64,000 nt of DNA from Beverwykella pulmonaria (taxonomy: Eukaryota > Ascomycota > Dothideomycetes > Pleosporales > Melanommataceae): the NCBI GenBank assembly GCA_001599595.1, contig BCHH01000008.1, forward strand, positions 1,392,046-1,456,045, in the 5' to 3' direction. Positions 41,922 through 54,100 of the stretch are shown one piece after another (position 1 is the first letter of the stretch; every line of letters begins with the position of its first letter). A program made the translations under genes and the position numbers. The notes beneath the pieces are model-generated. The model ran no database searches and was not told where the DNA came from. It saw only the letters and a program-made list of their open reading frames with translations.

Positions 41922-44509
41922 GGAAATGGACAGGGAAGTACACGAAGGTAGAAGATGCAGGCACACGCGCCACCAATGGTCATCTTGGAGCTATGTAATA
42001 TACTAGCATAGACAGCCAGACACCCTGCACCACGCAGGGACGGCCTGTGATAGCAATTCTCCAACTTCCGCTTTTGGGTTCTCATACAGCTTCAATTTGT
42101 TTGCAATCTATGTCCTCGTGCGCAACCGAGCCTCACCGCTTCCGGTTTGCATTTACAGAGTAAGCTCGAGACACCTTCAGATATATGAAAAACATAAGCA
42201 CACGGGAGGTGCATTACTATGCACCTGCGCGTCAGACGCGGATGAGTATCGTCTACCAGGACAGATGTTATTAACCATTAACTGCCCCGGCTCCAATTGT
42301 TTCGAGTTTAGTGGAAGGCGGGCACGCTACATATTGTCACAGCCGGGGATAAGATTGATAGGGTGGTTACTAGTGTAGGTGGATCTCTAGAAATGTGTAA
42401 ACCTCATGCTGACAGATGTTGAGATGCACAATGTCTTTGTAGGACAAGGTTAATTTTTTTGCCTGGGCCCCAAACCTGCTTGAGTGTCTTACAAAATCTA
42501 CTCAGATGCGAATAAAAAGTAGTACAGGCGCTGCAGAGTAGTTTGCATCTTGCGTTTTGCATGCTGACCACCTACAAGGCGCGAGAGAACATGCAGCAAT
42601 TAGCTTCGGGTCTTTTTGGAGAGTAGCGGGCCTTGAACCCTTGAGGGGGCGCTTGCAACGCACCCATGCCACAACCGACCTTCTTTTCTTCTAGAAGCTG
42701 GCTTCTTGCCCAACTTGTCCAAGGCTAGCATCGCATGCTATCGCATGTCTGAACCCGTGGCCGCGCAGGCGGCGCCGGAGCTCGGTCTTTCTCGCACCCG
42801 CTCGCTGAGGCTGCGCATAATCAGGCTTCGTCACCCCAACTAACGCCCTCCCTCGCGCCTCGCGGTACGCGGGACCGGAAGCGTGTCGTCTTCACCACGG
42901 CCTACGGCGCGTTGGGCAACGGGAAGAGAGAACACTGTGTAAGCGCTTGGCCTGTGGGTGCGTGCCGCTTGACGACGGACACCATGGTCGCGCCGGATTA
43001 GGCTTACTGGCTAAACCTGCGACTCGCCACGAGGCCTATCCTCGCCTACACCGATCCCATCGCCGTTAACGCCAGGCCTCCTCTGCGGCCAAACAACCTT
43101 TCTTCTTGACCATGCAGCTAATGCCTTTCGGCCCCCGATAGAAGGAACGTGCGCCTGTAGTTGAAACGGGAGCCCCATCCTTTCCGCTCGAGACCTAGCA
43201 CCGCCAAGGCTCACCACTCACCACATCGCCATCTGTCGCGGGCTGATCGCCTCCTCCTCCGTTGTCCTCTCGCAGTGAACGCTGGTGGGGCATCAGGCAT
43301 TGTCACGCAGTCAAGAGCGTCAGCTCAGGGCAACAAGTCCACAACCACTCAGCGGCATGGTGTGACAAACCACCTCCGCAAGCTGATATTGATTGCTGTG
43401 GTTGTAGGCTCAGTACTGAGTCCGGCATCAACTTTCAGGTCAAAGAGGTTCCGCATCAAGGCTGGCAGCGTCTCCGCTTGGTGATCCATGTACCTGGTTT
43501 TCCTCAAGTCAAGTCCATGCTGCTCTCGCAAGCTTCTCACTTGTCCGATCGGGCGTGGGGCTCTGTGAGGCGCTTCAAAATACCTCTGCGCATAGTCCGC
43601 CATTTGCCCCTCCATCTCCATCCCTTGGCATTGGCTGGCCGTCTCCCCACTGCCGTCGGTAGAACAAGCACATACGCCTGTTCCCCTGCTTTGGGTCGAC
43701 AGGGAGCATGTCTGACCACGTGGGAGCATAGACCCAAGTATGCTCTACCTACATACCATGGCCTTACGGACCGTGGCGTATCTCTCAGAGACAAGCCAGC
43801 CCGGCACCCTCGCTAATAGCGGCTGAGGAGGCTTCAGTTCCAGCCGTTCCGGTCAATGGGTGCTCTCGTGCTCTGTTGGCTGAGGCCACCACAAGCCTAA
43901 CTGCAACGGCAGGTTGACCCGTTCTCTGCATAGCGATACGATAGCCAACCATTTTTGGAGTGTGAGCCCACTAATGTACCGCAGCCTGTACGCCTCTTCC
44001 ATGGTGGTTTGCAAGCCTCCACATCCGACGATGAGATCCTTCAAGTGAGGGACTGTCGCGGAAGTGTCCAACCTCAGGACAGTGCACGCAGTGCTTCTCG
44101 TTCGTCTGGGGCAGTAAACATGCCCTGGACAGCTATCTGTCTAATTTTAAGTCAACAGCTATTCACCTTAAACATAGCCAGTGCTTGGGTACCGAATGAT
44201 GACAGCGGTTCAAGCGTTCAAGCCTGTTTACGACCCACGCTTAAGTTCGTGCCGCCCTGTGCCAGCTAGAAACAAGGTGCTGACCATTGATTCACCCTAA
44301 GCAGCGGCATCTCAGTCGTGCAAACCCCAAACACGCACACCTGGACATACATACATATCATGTTCTGATCTCGTTGCTGGAAACGTGATATCCAAAGTAG
44401 CCAGTCGACCCCTCTCTTTCGAAAATCCTTTCCCTCGCCCATTTCCATCCTCTTTTCCACTCTTTTTTTTCGGACTCCGTCCTTTAGCGACTACGGCGCC
44501 TTCGAAAAC
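41922..44509. other. 2.6-kb gap, no supported gene
   Basis: 42600-43800 is GC-richer than its surroundings. On the minus strand 43349-43729 (126 codons, with ADYAQRYFEAPHRAPRPIGQ) and 43853-44071 (72 codons, with YRLRYISGLTLQKWLAIVSL) are moderately protein-like but match nothing I know. A TTCAA-containing stretch near 42630-42680 is not a tRNA. 44400-44480 is a strong pyrimidine tract upstream of the next gene, as in fungal promoters. Confidence 0.45.
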
Positions 44510-45741
44510 ATGCCCATGAAGCGGGTTCTTTTAACCGGCTCATACAATCTGACTGGGTCACATATTCTCCATCAGTTGTTATCCTACAACGTGTCGGTCC
44601 GCGCGGTAGTTGGCTCAAGAGAAGAGGCACAGATCCTGGAAAAACAGTACCCGCCAACAACAACCCCTCTACTAGACTTTGCAGTAGTCCCTCCTAAAGA
44701 TATCTCTGTGCCGGGTGCATACGATGACGCCTTGAATGAGTATCCGGAGCCCTTCGATACCGTCATCCATACCATCACCGCAGACCCGTCAGAGGAGGCC
44801 GACTGCCTGTCTCGTTTTATCAATCTGGAGACTGAAAGCCTGATCAACTTCCTAAGAAGTGTCAAAGATGTTGCCGCAAAAGTTCACAGGGTTATCATCA
44901 CGACTTCCCTGACCCCGTTCGCCCGGTGGCTAGTCGATCCGCAGGTGGAGCGAGATCCTCGCCGAGGGAGTGTCTCCTCGCTCCCAAGAGCTGCTGAAAT
45001 CGACTCCGAGTACGTTCTTGCGACTAGCCGGGCCAGCGATAATATCGTGTACGATGCCGTGTGGAAGTGGATGAAAGATTCAAACGCGCAATTCGATCTC
45101 GTTACCCTCACTGCTCCTAGTATATGGGGACCTCAAATTCGACAGCTGGAAAATTCCGCAGACCTTGAAGGGGGCAATAGAAAAGTCTGGAATATCATCA
45201 GGCCTGGAGGAGGCGAGGCTCTAGAACAAGCTACGTTGCCGCCCTATGGCATTGACTTCTTTACCGACGTCCGGGTATGTCAGACTCGCAATGCTGTTCA
45301 CAATTCTTCTCTTAAGTTCTTTCAAGCTAATTCGTTTCCTTAGGACCTCGCTTTCGCCACTGTTCAAGCTGTCTTGGTGCCACAAGCAGGCAACAGACGT
45401 TTCGTAAGTTTTGACCCATTGGTTCAAGTTCCCTTAGAAGAGTTCTGATCCAAAAACGCTAGATTATCAGTGCAGGGACCATGCCTAGAAGTTCCGTGAT
45501 CGCGGACTTCCTCAAAAATCGATTTCCAGAACTCGGAAACGGGTTGCAAACTTCTCACGGCTCGCCGCCGCGCCGAGCGCCATCAGGAGATCCGCCTCTT
45601 GAATTCATAGACACCCAGCTCGCGGCCACCGTACTTGGTCTAGTTCGATATCGCCTCGTCGAAGAGACGCTCACTGACCTTACACGGCAAATGTTGGAGT
45701 TGCACCGACGGAAGGAATGGAAAAGGGTAATACAAAGCTAA
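44510..45741 (+). CDS. Atypical Rossmann-fold reductase (Gre2/dihydroflavonol-reductase-like) with degenerate active site
   Basis: 367 residues from exons 44510-45274, 45344-45403 and 45463-45741, introns GTATGT...CCTTAG (69 bp) and GTAAGT...CGCTAG (59 bp). Overall it follows the extended SDR/Gre2 family: MKRVLLTGSYNLTGSHILHQ at the start, DTVIHTITADP, VHRVIITTSL, FDLVTLTAPSIWGPQ, and a C-terminal helical part. Two hallmarks are missing. The dinucleotide motif TGxxGxxG reads TGSYNLTG, with Asn13 for the middle Gly, and the catalytic YxxxK aligns with SRASD (residues 173-177), lacking both Tyr and Lys. So catalysis as a standard reductase is doubtful. The C-terminus may continue past an unrecognised donor (AAAAGG|GTAATA). 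Gene presence is firm, activity is not. Confidence 0.85.
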
Positions 45742-48700
45742 AACATATATAAAAAATACGAAATGTTTCATTCCTTTCGTTACCGACCACGCAGGACTTG
45801 TTGTTCCTGCTAGCGATTAGCTATAACTCAGCGATTCGAGTAAGGTCGATTTTCCACACACTCACTGACCCCCAGTACTATCGCGAGATACGCTACCGAA
45901 AACACTTCTTGACAAACGTACGATCGCGATCGAGCTTTCCCGTACCCAACGATTCCCACTCCCTCGCTGTTGGGGTTCTTCATTACCGCACTTGCTTTCT
46001 CAACGCGCTTCCGAACTGCAGCGCCTGCAACGCCACCGAACGACGATCTCGGGCACCTCAGTACGAATTATTTTTCCCGAACTCTTAGGCACGGGGAATC
46101 AATAACGGAAATTGAGTGGAACTCGCTTCACCTGACCACGGTGCAGCAAACAAACCTTGACCTCATGATGTTAGACGCCGTCGATTGCCCAAAGCGCTAC
46201 CGAGAGCCGGACCGAACACGACCACGTAACGACACCCGAACGAAAACAATGTTTGTAAGGCGCAGACACTCATCGCGTGAGAGTTCACTGGAACAAACTG
46301 GCCAACTCATGTAGGCACAATGGGTTTATTATGAGGAAATTCAAGAGGTGGTGCGACGGGAATCTTCTTTAAATGAGCAGCGACGTTGCCTCAAGCTTCT
46401 GTTAATTTCAAAATTGGTCGTTCAGAGACGTTGTCCGATCGGAGGACCCTCCATTTCCGGAAGGTGCTCCCCCGAAATGACATGTCCTCGACGGACTGAA
46501 GTCCGCAACCTTTGAACGTCACTCGTTCCAACAGCAACAACAACTATATCACTTCACGACCACTACAGCTTGAGGGAAGGAATTCTGAACTCTACACATA
46601 TGATACACGGCGGCTGGGGGTTCTTGCGTCGTCTACCTAAGTAGATCGAGCTTGCAGGACACGAGCGGCGTTCGGTAGGTGCCCAAGGCGTTACGAAGGA
46701 ATCGGCGCAGTGAAACCTCACAGCTCTTCAAGGATTTACTTTGGAACACGGAAACAGAATACTGGCATATGCTAGCATTCAAGTAGCCAAACGGCGCAGA
46801 TTCAAACTATTCTTGGTTTTGTCACGCCCCTGGGTACTTTCCAGGCACTCGCTTTCCTATGATTTCCAATTTTTCGTATTCGGTCTCCACTTTTCTGATT
46901 CAAGGATCAATCTCCCTCCCATACTCTTTACGATTCTTGTTTTTGGCGATTGCGAATGACTTTAAGCCTATTGCAATACTATTGGGATGTACTGTATATG
47001 TACCAGTGCGAATACGTGGCTTGGCAATATATGTCCACTTCAATGGGGCACTGCATCTTCCTGTCCCAGCTCGAATCCTATTCGTGGCTACGCCGCTAAT
47101 GATACAATAGACATCACTCTATTCGAGTTCACCTCGTTCCCTCTATTACGACAATTGTTGCCATTGGAAACCTGTGTTGCCGGTTCGCAACCACCTTCCG
47201 GAGCAGAACGGAAAGTGCAATGCTAGGGCCCCCGCCGGACTTCACTAATACGCGTATCACACACAACCACATCGAAATTGGAATGGCCTTACAGACGCCC
47301 TCCCCGCAATTCGCAGATAGAGGCGCATCTGAATCATAACCCTTGAGCCGCATTCCTTATAGCTGATATGCTGTTTTGAGGCGCAGCCCCAGCCATCCTT
47401 CAGCGCTTGACTTGCTTGATCCTCCCGCGCTGACCACACGTCAGTCAATACTTTGGACCTAAAGTTATGCTCTGCATCTGCGATCTTATCTCTAGCACCA
47501 ACGGCGCGGAAGCGAAATCCTGAGAGTCGCCACTGAGTTGCGGCACAGCATGTACGTAAGTGCCTCCCCTCTTCTGAGGGCGGAGTCAAGCCGGTCGGTT
47601 CGGTGAAACCTTCCGTATCCTGGCATCGTTGTGCTTTCAAGGCATGACTGTTGGGGACAGTGGGCGCGTGTAGCATAGGTTTCCTGTCGATCAATATCAG
47701 TGCTCAAGCTCTACTGCATACGCAATGTAGTCAGCTTCTCTGAAGACTGCTTTGAGCTTGAGTTCCATGGCTGGTCTTACACATCGTCACACGACTACCT
47801 CATTCCAGCATCCCGAAACTACGGTACCAGACAATAAAGCTCTGAGTGCTGCCATTGTAGCATGCGATTCTACCCGCCGTGGAGGGCAACTCGCCATTGT
47901 ACCCTGCTCCACCTATACCGCGGACTTCGAATCTTAGTACCGCCGGATCGAGTAATCAATCCATTTCAAACCAACCAGGGCGACGTTGTGGAGCACGATA
48001 GAGCGAGTTCAACCCCACAAAGCACTATTCCAATAATTGCTCCAATAACAACTCCCTTGACGCCCTCGGCTTTCGGAAACCATGTCAAACTCCCGCTTCG
48101 GGGTTCAACATTCATGATGATCACGAAATGCAAGCCGTCGACGCCCAGCTCGGCATTACCCTGATATGACCAACTACATGACTCTGCTAAAAATAACAAA
48201 CATGCCCCACACTACACCTCAATGTGCCACGTTCACTCGAGCCGTGCTTTATCGCAAAATCGTTAACTGCAAACACATGGCATGCACATGGCAGTTGCAG
48301 TGAATGTCAGCCCAGCCAATCAGAAACTACCCGCTAGTGTCGGACTTCGTCTAGGACTCGCTAAATATCCCGAGCGGGCCTCTAGCTCGTATTCAACCCC
48401 CTGCGGGTGCATCAGACCACTGACCTCGTGGAAGAGAGCGTCGGTCACGCTCCGCAGATACACACATCACAGACTGAGTATCGCATGAACCAAATCGTGC
48501 GGCTGATCTGATCAGCGCGGATATCCATGACAAGGTGCACGTACTGTACTGACGATCAACTCTCTAGCCTTCCCGCCCACTGCGTCAAAGAGGGCGAGAA
48601 GGGTCCGCGCAAGGCTGAAGACTCGGGCGAGATATGACTGCAGTTGTCGTCGGATGCGCGCTGGTGCGTCTTCACGCCATGCGTCACTGTCATGCTACGC

Positions 48701-49181
48701 TATCTATCACACGACGAGGCCGGAATTGCTGCGACCATGCACGCGGAATGGAGTTCAGCAGTAACACACTTGCCTATTGCTTATGGATATGAGACTCTAA
48801 GCTGAGGAGAGCCTGGCACCATTACCATCTCTACGAACGTCAGCTATGGAAACAAATTGCAAGACTTGTTGTTGCATGTGCAACCTCGACGGCGGCTGTA
48901 TGGTGAACGCGAGCGAGTGGCGTTACGGTGGCAGGACGGGCTTCTGATTGGCAATGAAGGGTGCGGGGTTGACTCACTGTGAGAGTTTATTTAACATGTA
49001 GTCACAAGCGACGTATAGACGTGGCAGCTGCCTTTTCACAGTTTGCTTTGCAGCTATACCGTTCAGCCGACCTAAATGCTTTTTTGGACGCTTGTTCGGG
49101 GTTATAATGATGCCTTTGGCTTGAAATCATGAAATAACATTGCTTAATAGCGACAGCTTACCGATCTATCACTCCCAAATC
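45742..49181. other. 3.4-kb gap, no supported gene
   Basis: Longest empty stretch of the window. Many short frames on both strands (for example 47257-47694 minus, 45970-46314 plus) lack recognisable domains and splice logic. No terminal repeats, tRNA or transposase recognised. 49000-49181 is likely the promoter of the next gene. Confidence 0.45.
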
Positions 49182-50800
49182 ATGGCAGATATCACACGGC
49201 AGGATGGTGTTGAGCAGGAAATAGCTCCAGCCGGGGTACCACAATTCGCACTGGATTATGGTAAGACGACTCAAAGGCGCGACAGCGTAGTATAATCATA
49301 TCTCCACTTATAGACACTACGTCGTATTGCTGCTATACGATTCCATAATTTTTTTTTGTACATTTCTAACTTCCAAGTCTCCCATTCCCCTTTCTATCCG
49401 ACCTCCACTGTCCTCTTCTCAGACTATCGCCTCTAACCACAATTCAGCACCGCTACTATATCTATCATCAAAGGATCGCTACCTCCCCTCTTCTATCGCG
49501 GCTCACCTCACCCACACCAGGCCACAAGTCGCCTTCACTGACGTCCAGATCGCCTCTCGCCCCTTGACGCTCTTCAACCTAGATCAGCTAAATGCCGACA
49601 CGTACTTGACAAGTCTCGACGATGTAACGACAAATCCGAAATGGCTTGACGGGATAAAGCCTGATGTAAACGGCGGAATAGTAGGCGAGAGGACGGCAGT
49701 TGTGGTTGTAGTTGAGAAGGGAGAGTTGGATGGCAAGGGTAAGGGCAACGTGGTGGATGTGTTTTACCTTTACTTTTGGTCGTTTAATTGGGGCGGTGTT
49801 GTTTTGGGGAACCAGTTAGGTATGTATCCATGTTCAGTCTCATTCCTGTCTCCCGACTTTCAAGTGAACCTTTATTTAAGCTAGAGAGAGGAAATTGTTG
49901 ATTATTCGGTATAGGTGACCATGTCGGCGACTGGTAAGTCTCGAACGGACATTTAGGGCTAGGAACGCATATCCATGAAACGAGACAGTGCTAATGGCAA
50001 TAGGGAGCACAACATGATCCGTTTCATCAACGGCACACCAAAATATGTCTGGTATTCGCAACACGCAAACGGGGAAGCCTTCACATTCGAAGCGCTCAAG
50101 AAAGACAAGTCTGGGAAACGTGTAAGTAGTATTCTCATCTCAACCTTGATCCCGACACATACACTCTACCCTATCCATATTCAAATTACTATCCCATCGC
50201 CCCACAGTTCCACTCACTGCCCAGTTCACCTTCTAGTTGACCAAATATTCCCTACGCCCTGTACATACTCACACTAACAATCCCCAGCCGCTCGTCTACG
50301 CAGCCCTCGGCTCCCACGCCCTCTACCCCACTCCAGGAACTCACGACCACACCCTCCCGAACCTCAATCTTCCCGTCCCTATCCTGCTCGTCGACGAAAC
50401 AGACACCGGCCCCCTTTACGACCCCCTAATCTCCTCTTACTTCTACTCCTACACCCCCAGTCCTTCCAACTCTACCTTCAAAGCGTACAACGTTGCGGAT
50501 CCAGTAGGATTTTTGGGTTTTCAGGGGAGATGGGGCGACGCCGAGTACCCCGCATCCGATAAACGCCAGAAGGATCTCGCGAAGAATAAGAAGTACGTTG
50601 GTGGGCCGACTGGGCCACGGGATAAACAACTTGACCGACGGCAAGTGTGGCCCGAGAGTTCGTTTAGTAAAGGTCAAAGAATTAGAACCTCGTTGGATGT
50701 GGGTGGGAGGACTTTTAAGAGTGTGTTGGAGAAGTTGAATTGCTTTCGGAAGAAGGAGAAGGTGAAGAAGGTTCGGGTTAGTGGGGAGGAGGTAAAGTAG
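49182..50800 (+). CDS. VPS62: Vps62-family protein (vacuolar protein sorting-associated 62)
   Basis: 366 residues from five exons: 49182-49260, 49448-49819, 49915-49933, 50004-50121 and 50288-50800. The third exon is a 19-nt micro-exon (GTGACCATGTCGGCGACTG) that supplies the DHVGDW core; with it the protein reads GNQLGDHVGDWEHNMIRFIN, the family hallmark. Others are DYAPLLYLSSKDRYLPSSIA, VYAALGSHALYPTPGTHDH, and PVGFLGFQGRWGDAEYP. In yeast VPS62 is required for vacuolar sorting; the biochemical role is not known. The C-terminal ~60 residues are Lys/Arg-rich and not conserved. Intron 1 is 187 bp, longer than usual here. The frame closes exactly (1,101 nt). Confidence 0.93.
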
Positions 50801-51103
50801 AGAGTGGGAGCGACGGTGCGACGGTGCGAGTCTTAAGAGGGTGTGCGGCTACCTGACCTATTAGATTAGTTGTCAAGTCCTTGTCTCCTTTGTATGTGCA
50901 ACTAAATAATTTATAATTACTTTTGTAAGTTTGACAATAACTTCACAATCACAAATATGCCTTCATAACTACGAGAATTTCTAGCGAAATCTGCTTTTCC
51001 AGCACCTATCTTGCTGATAGATATCCCGCCTAAACTCCTCGTTCTCCCAACGCCAAATACGCCGAGCATCTAGGTATACATATCACCATTACTTACTCCG
51101 CCC
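50801..51103. other. Convergent intergenic region VPS62 / RPA190
   Basis: 303 bp, AT-rich (runs such as AATAATTTATAATTAC), consistent with two facing 3' UTRs. Confidence 0.5.
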
Positions 51104-54100
51104 TTACTCATCAGTCTTCCGGTGCTTCTTCTTAGTCTTAAGTGGTGTCTCGGGAACAACGATCTCCTCCTGCGCACCTGTTTGCACATCCTCATCTTCA
51201 TCTACATCCATCTCACTATTATGCATCTCCCCCTTCCCTCCCTTTAGCGGATCCTCTATCACCACGGGCGCGAGGACATCGAACGCTCCTGTCCCCACAC
51301 CCCCTAGCTTCCCCACCACAATCCTCGCAGACGGGTTGCTCAAATCGTCCCAATCCCGCTCGAGCACGGCATCCCTCAAGAATCCGACCGTGGTCTCAAA
51401 GCTCATTTTCATGAACGGGCTGACGTTACTCTTCATCCCGTTCCTATTAAAAGGCGTGAAACCCCCGCCCTTCGTCATCGTGTCCGCGATGAGGTTCAAA
51501 TGTCGGTTGTCGACGGCAATACCGTGGCCGGAGAAGACGGCGTGCATCTCTCGCACGATGGTTGCGCGACATGCTTCTACGCCATAAAGGGTCAACATCG
51601 CCACGATGTCGTTGGTGAAGAGACGGGAGGTGTCGATTATGTGTCCGTATTCGCGCATAGCGATGAGATTCGCGCCTTCGGTTATGATAACGTCGACGTT
51701 GACATCCTCTTTCGTGATGTGGTGCTTCGTCTTTTCGGATGTGACCATCGCGCTGGTGATGCCGGGTATGACGTGGATGGTCGCAAAGTCTGCCGCTGAT
51801 TCGACGTGGTGTAGCATGAGCAGTTTGTCGGTCGAGGCGGTGAACTCGAATGTGACTTCGCAGAATTTACCTGCTTTGTCGTCGAAGACGAAGTCTGAGA
51901 TGTCGGAGCACGCTTTCATTACTTTCTCTTTGCGGATGGCAGATGCCTCCTCCTGTGCGAAGAGCGTTGCTTCGTCGTCCAATTCTGGGTCTGGGGTCGA
52001 GCTTCGAGAGGGCTTGGGACTGCCACCATAGGTCTCGTCTTCGGATCTATCGGGCGAGTCTTCGCGGCGGAGACCATCGGCGAAAGCCTGCTCTTCGTCA
52101 TCTGGGGCCTCGAACTCGACGCTGTCTTCCCGCCGGCCACGTTGTTTTGCGAAGGTGGCATCACCTTCATCCTCGCCATCATCACTCTCTTCGTCGTCCG
52201 CGCCCCCTTCTTTGTCGGCCTCGCTAGCTCGAATAGCTTGCTGCTCGATAGCACCGGATGATTCGCCGATGATAGGGACAGCTGAAGAAGCACTGGATAA
52301 AGAGCGGTTCGCGGCTTTCTTCTTCAAGTCAAGTCGGACGAGCTTCTGAAGGCGAGGGCAGAATTTCGCTTCTAGGGATTCGGCAACATCTCGGACCTTG
52401 ATGGCGTACTCTTTGGTGTACTCCTTGGCCGGGTAGAAGTCAAGACGAATCTTGAATTTTCTGGCTTGGGTGAAGTGATTGCCAGCGCCAAGGCTCTCTG
52501 TGATGGTAACCTTGTCGAGTACTGCGGAAAGTGGAAGACGGCTGATACTCTTTGTGAACCGTTCGTTGTCTTCTCTGGACATTTCCGGGTGAGGATACAG
52601 AGTCATTCCAGGCGTAGAAATATTTGCACTAGCTGTCATGACAATTTCTCGCAGACGAGGAATACCCAGGGTGACATTCTTCGCCGAGTGACCTGCCAAA
52701 TGGAAAGTATTAAGTGTCATCTGCGTGGAGGGCTCTCCGATGGACTGTCCAGCTACGACACCAACAGCTTCTCCAGGCTCGACCAGTGATTTGAGATACT
52801 TGATATCCAACATGGTCTCGAACGTTTTCTTAAGAACCTCACCCGTAGGATCGCGTTTCTTGTTCTTGAGAAGCTTGTCAGGATTTGATTCGCAGTACTT
52901 TGAATCAGTTAGCAAATTGTGGTAGAAATATAGAGATATTTACTTACTTCTCGCTTTGCAGCATAGAAATTCTCGGACGTGCTGCCACTGTGGCTCCCAG
53001 GGGTGTAGACTGAAATAGCTGGATCCATGGCGGCGATGTTTCCAGTCTTTCGAACTTTCTTGTAGGCGGCCTTAGTATGTTCCGTTGCCTCCTTACTGAA
53101 GACTTCAGTATAACTCTCAGCAATGTTGAGGGACTGGAACATCGACATGAAATTCTCAGCTTGAAACTTGAAGTCATTCAGGTATTTTTGCTTTGTGGGA
53201 TCCAGTCCGTCTTCTCCATATAAGAACTGCACCATGCTGCCATCGGAATCGCGCACTGAAGTATCGTATTCGACACGAAGACCTTCCATACCCTTAATGA
53301 TACACCTCTGAAGGTATCCGGAGCGGGAGGTTTTAACAGCAGTATCGATAAGACCTTCTCGACCAGCCATGGTATGGAAGTAGTATTCTTGGGGTCTGAT
53401 TCCAGTCAAAAAGCGATTAATGACGTAGCCACCGGCACGGATGTTTGTTTCGAAAGGTTTGAAGCACGGCAGAGTCTTTCCGCTAATCATAACAGGAACT
53501 CGTCGACCTTCCAGAACTTGTTGCCCAAGGTTACATGAAATCTGATTGGCATTGACCATGCTTCCTTTCGCACCTGACCCTGTCATGGCCTGCATCTGAT
53601 TCTTTGGAAAGAGTTTGATGAGTTTCTCGGGTAGACAGGCTGATGTCACCGCAGAAGAGATTGCCGCAGTTGCGGTGTTGGACAGCATGTCGAGTCCGTG
53701 ATGCTTCATCGGGTCTCGTAATACTTGCTCCATACGTCTCCGGAGTTCTGGGTTATTCTGGTCGATCTTTTGAGAATCTAGAGTGACATACTTCGCTGCA
53801 ACCTCAAAGCCGATCTTCTCCGCGTCCTTCAGCTTCTCTAGCCGCGCTTGGTCTCCTTCCTGGGTGAGAATGAGATCTTCAACGCCGCAAGAGAATGCCC
53901 GCATGTGGAGAAGTTTTGTAAGGAGACGTCCAATTACACTGAGCACTCGCCCAGCTGTTGTATGGCCATAAGTCTCATAGACACCATTGACGAGCCCACC
54001 ACCAGCAGGTCCTATTTGGTATTTATCCAAGATACCACAGAGAAACTCTCCATCCTTGATTATGACGGTTTGTTCTTCTGAGTCTTTTGCCCATAGCTTG

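Noticed and set aside
42610..42690. Possible tRNA on the minus strand (GGGTTCAAGGCC resembling a T-arm)
   Set aside because: The T-stem pairs only three bases and no matching acceptor or D-arm can be drawn.
43262..43816. 184-codon plus frame in the 42-44 kb gap
   Set aside because: GC-rich chance frame; His/Arg/Pro-biased, no recognisable domain, and overlapped by equally long minus frames.
51943..52227. Arg-rich plus-strand frame within RPA190
   Set aside because: Shadow of the acidic Pol I insertion on the opposite strand.
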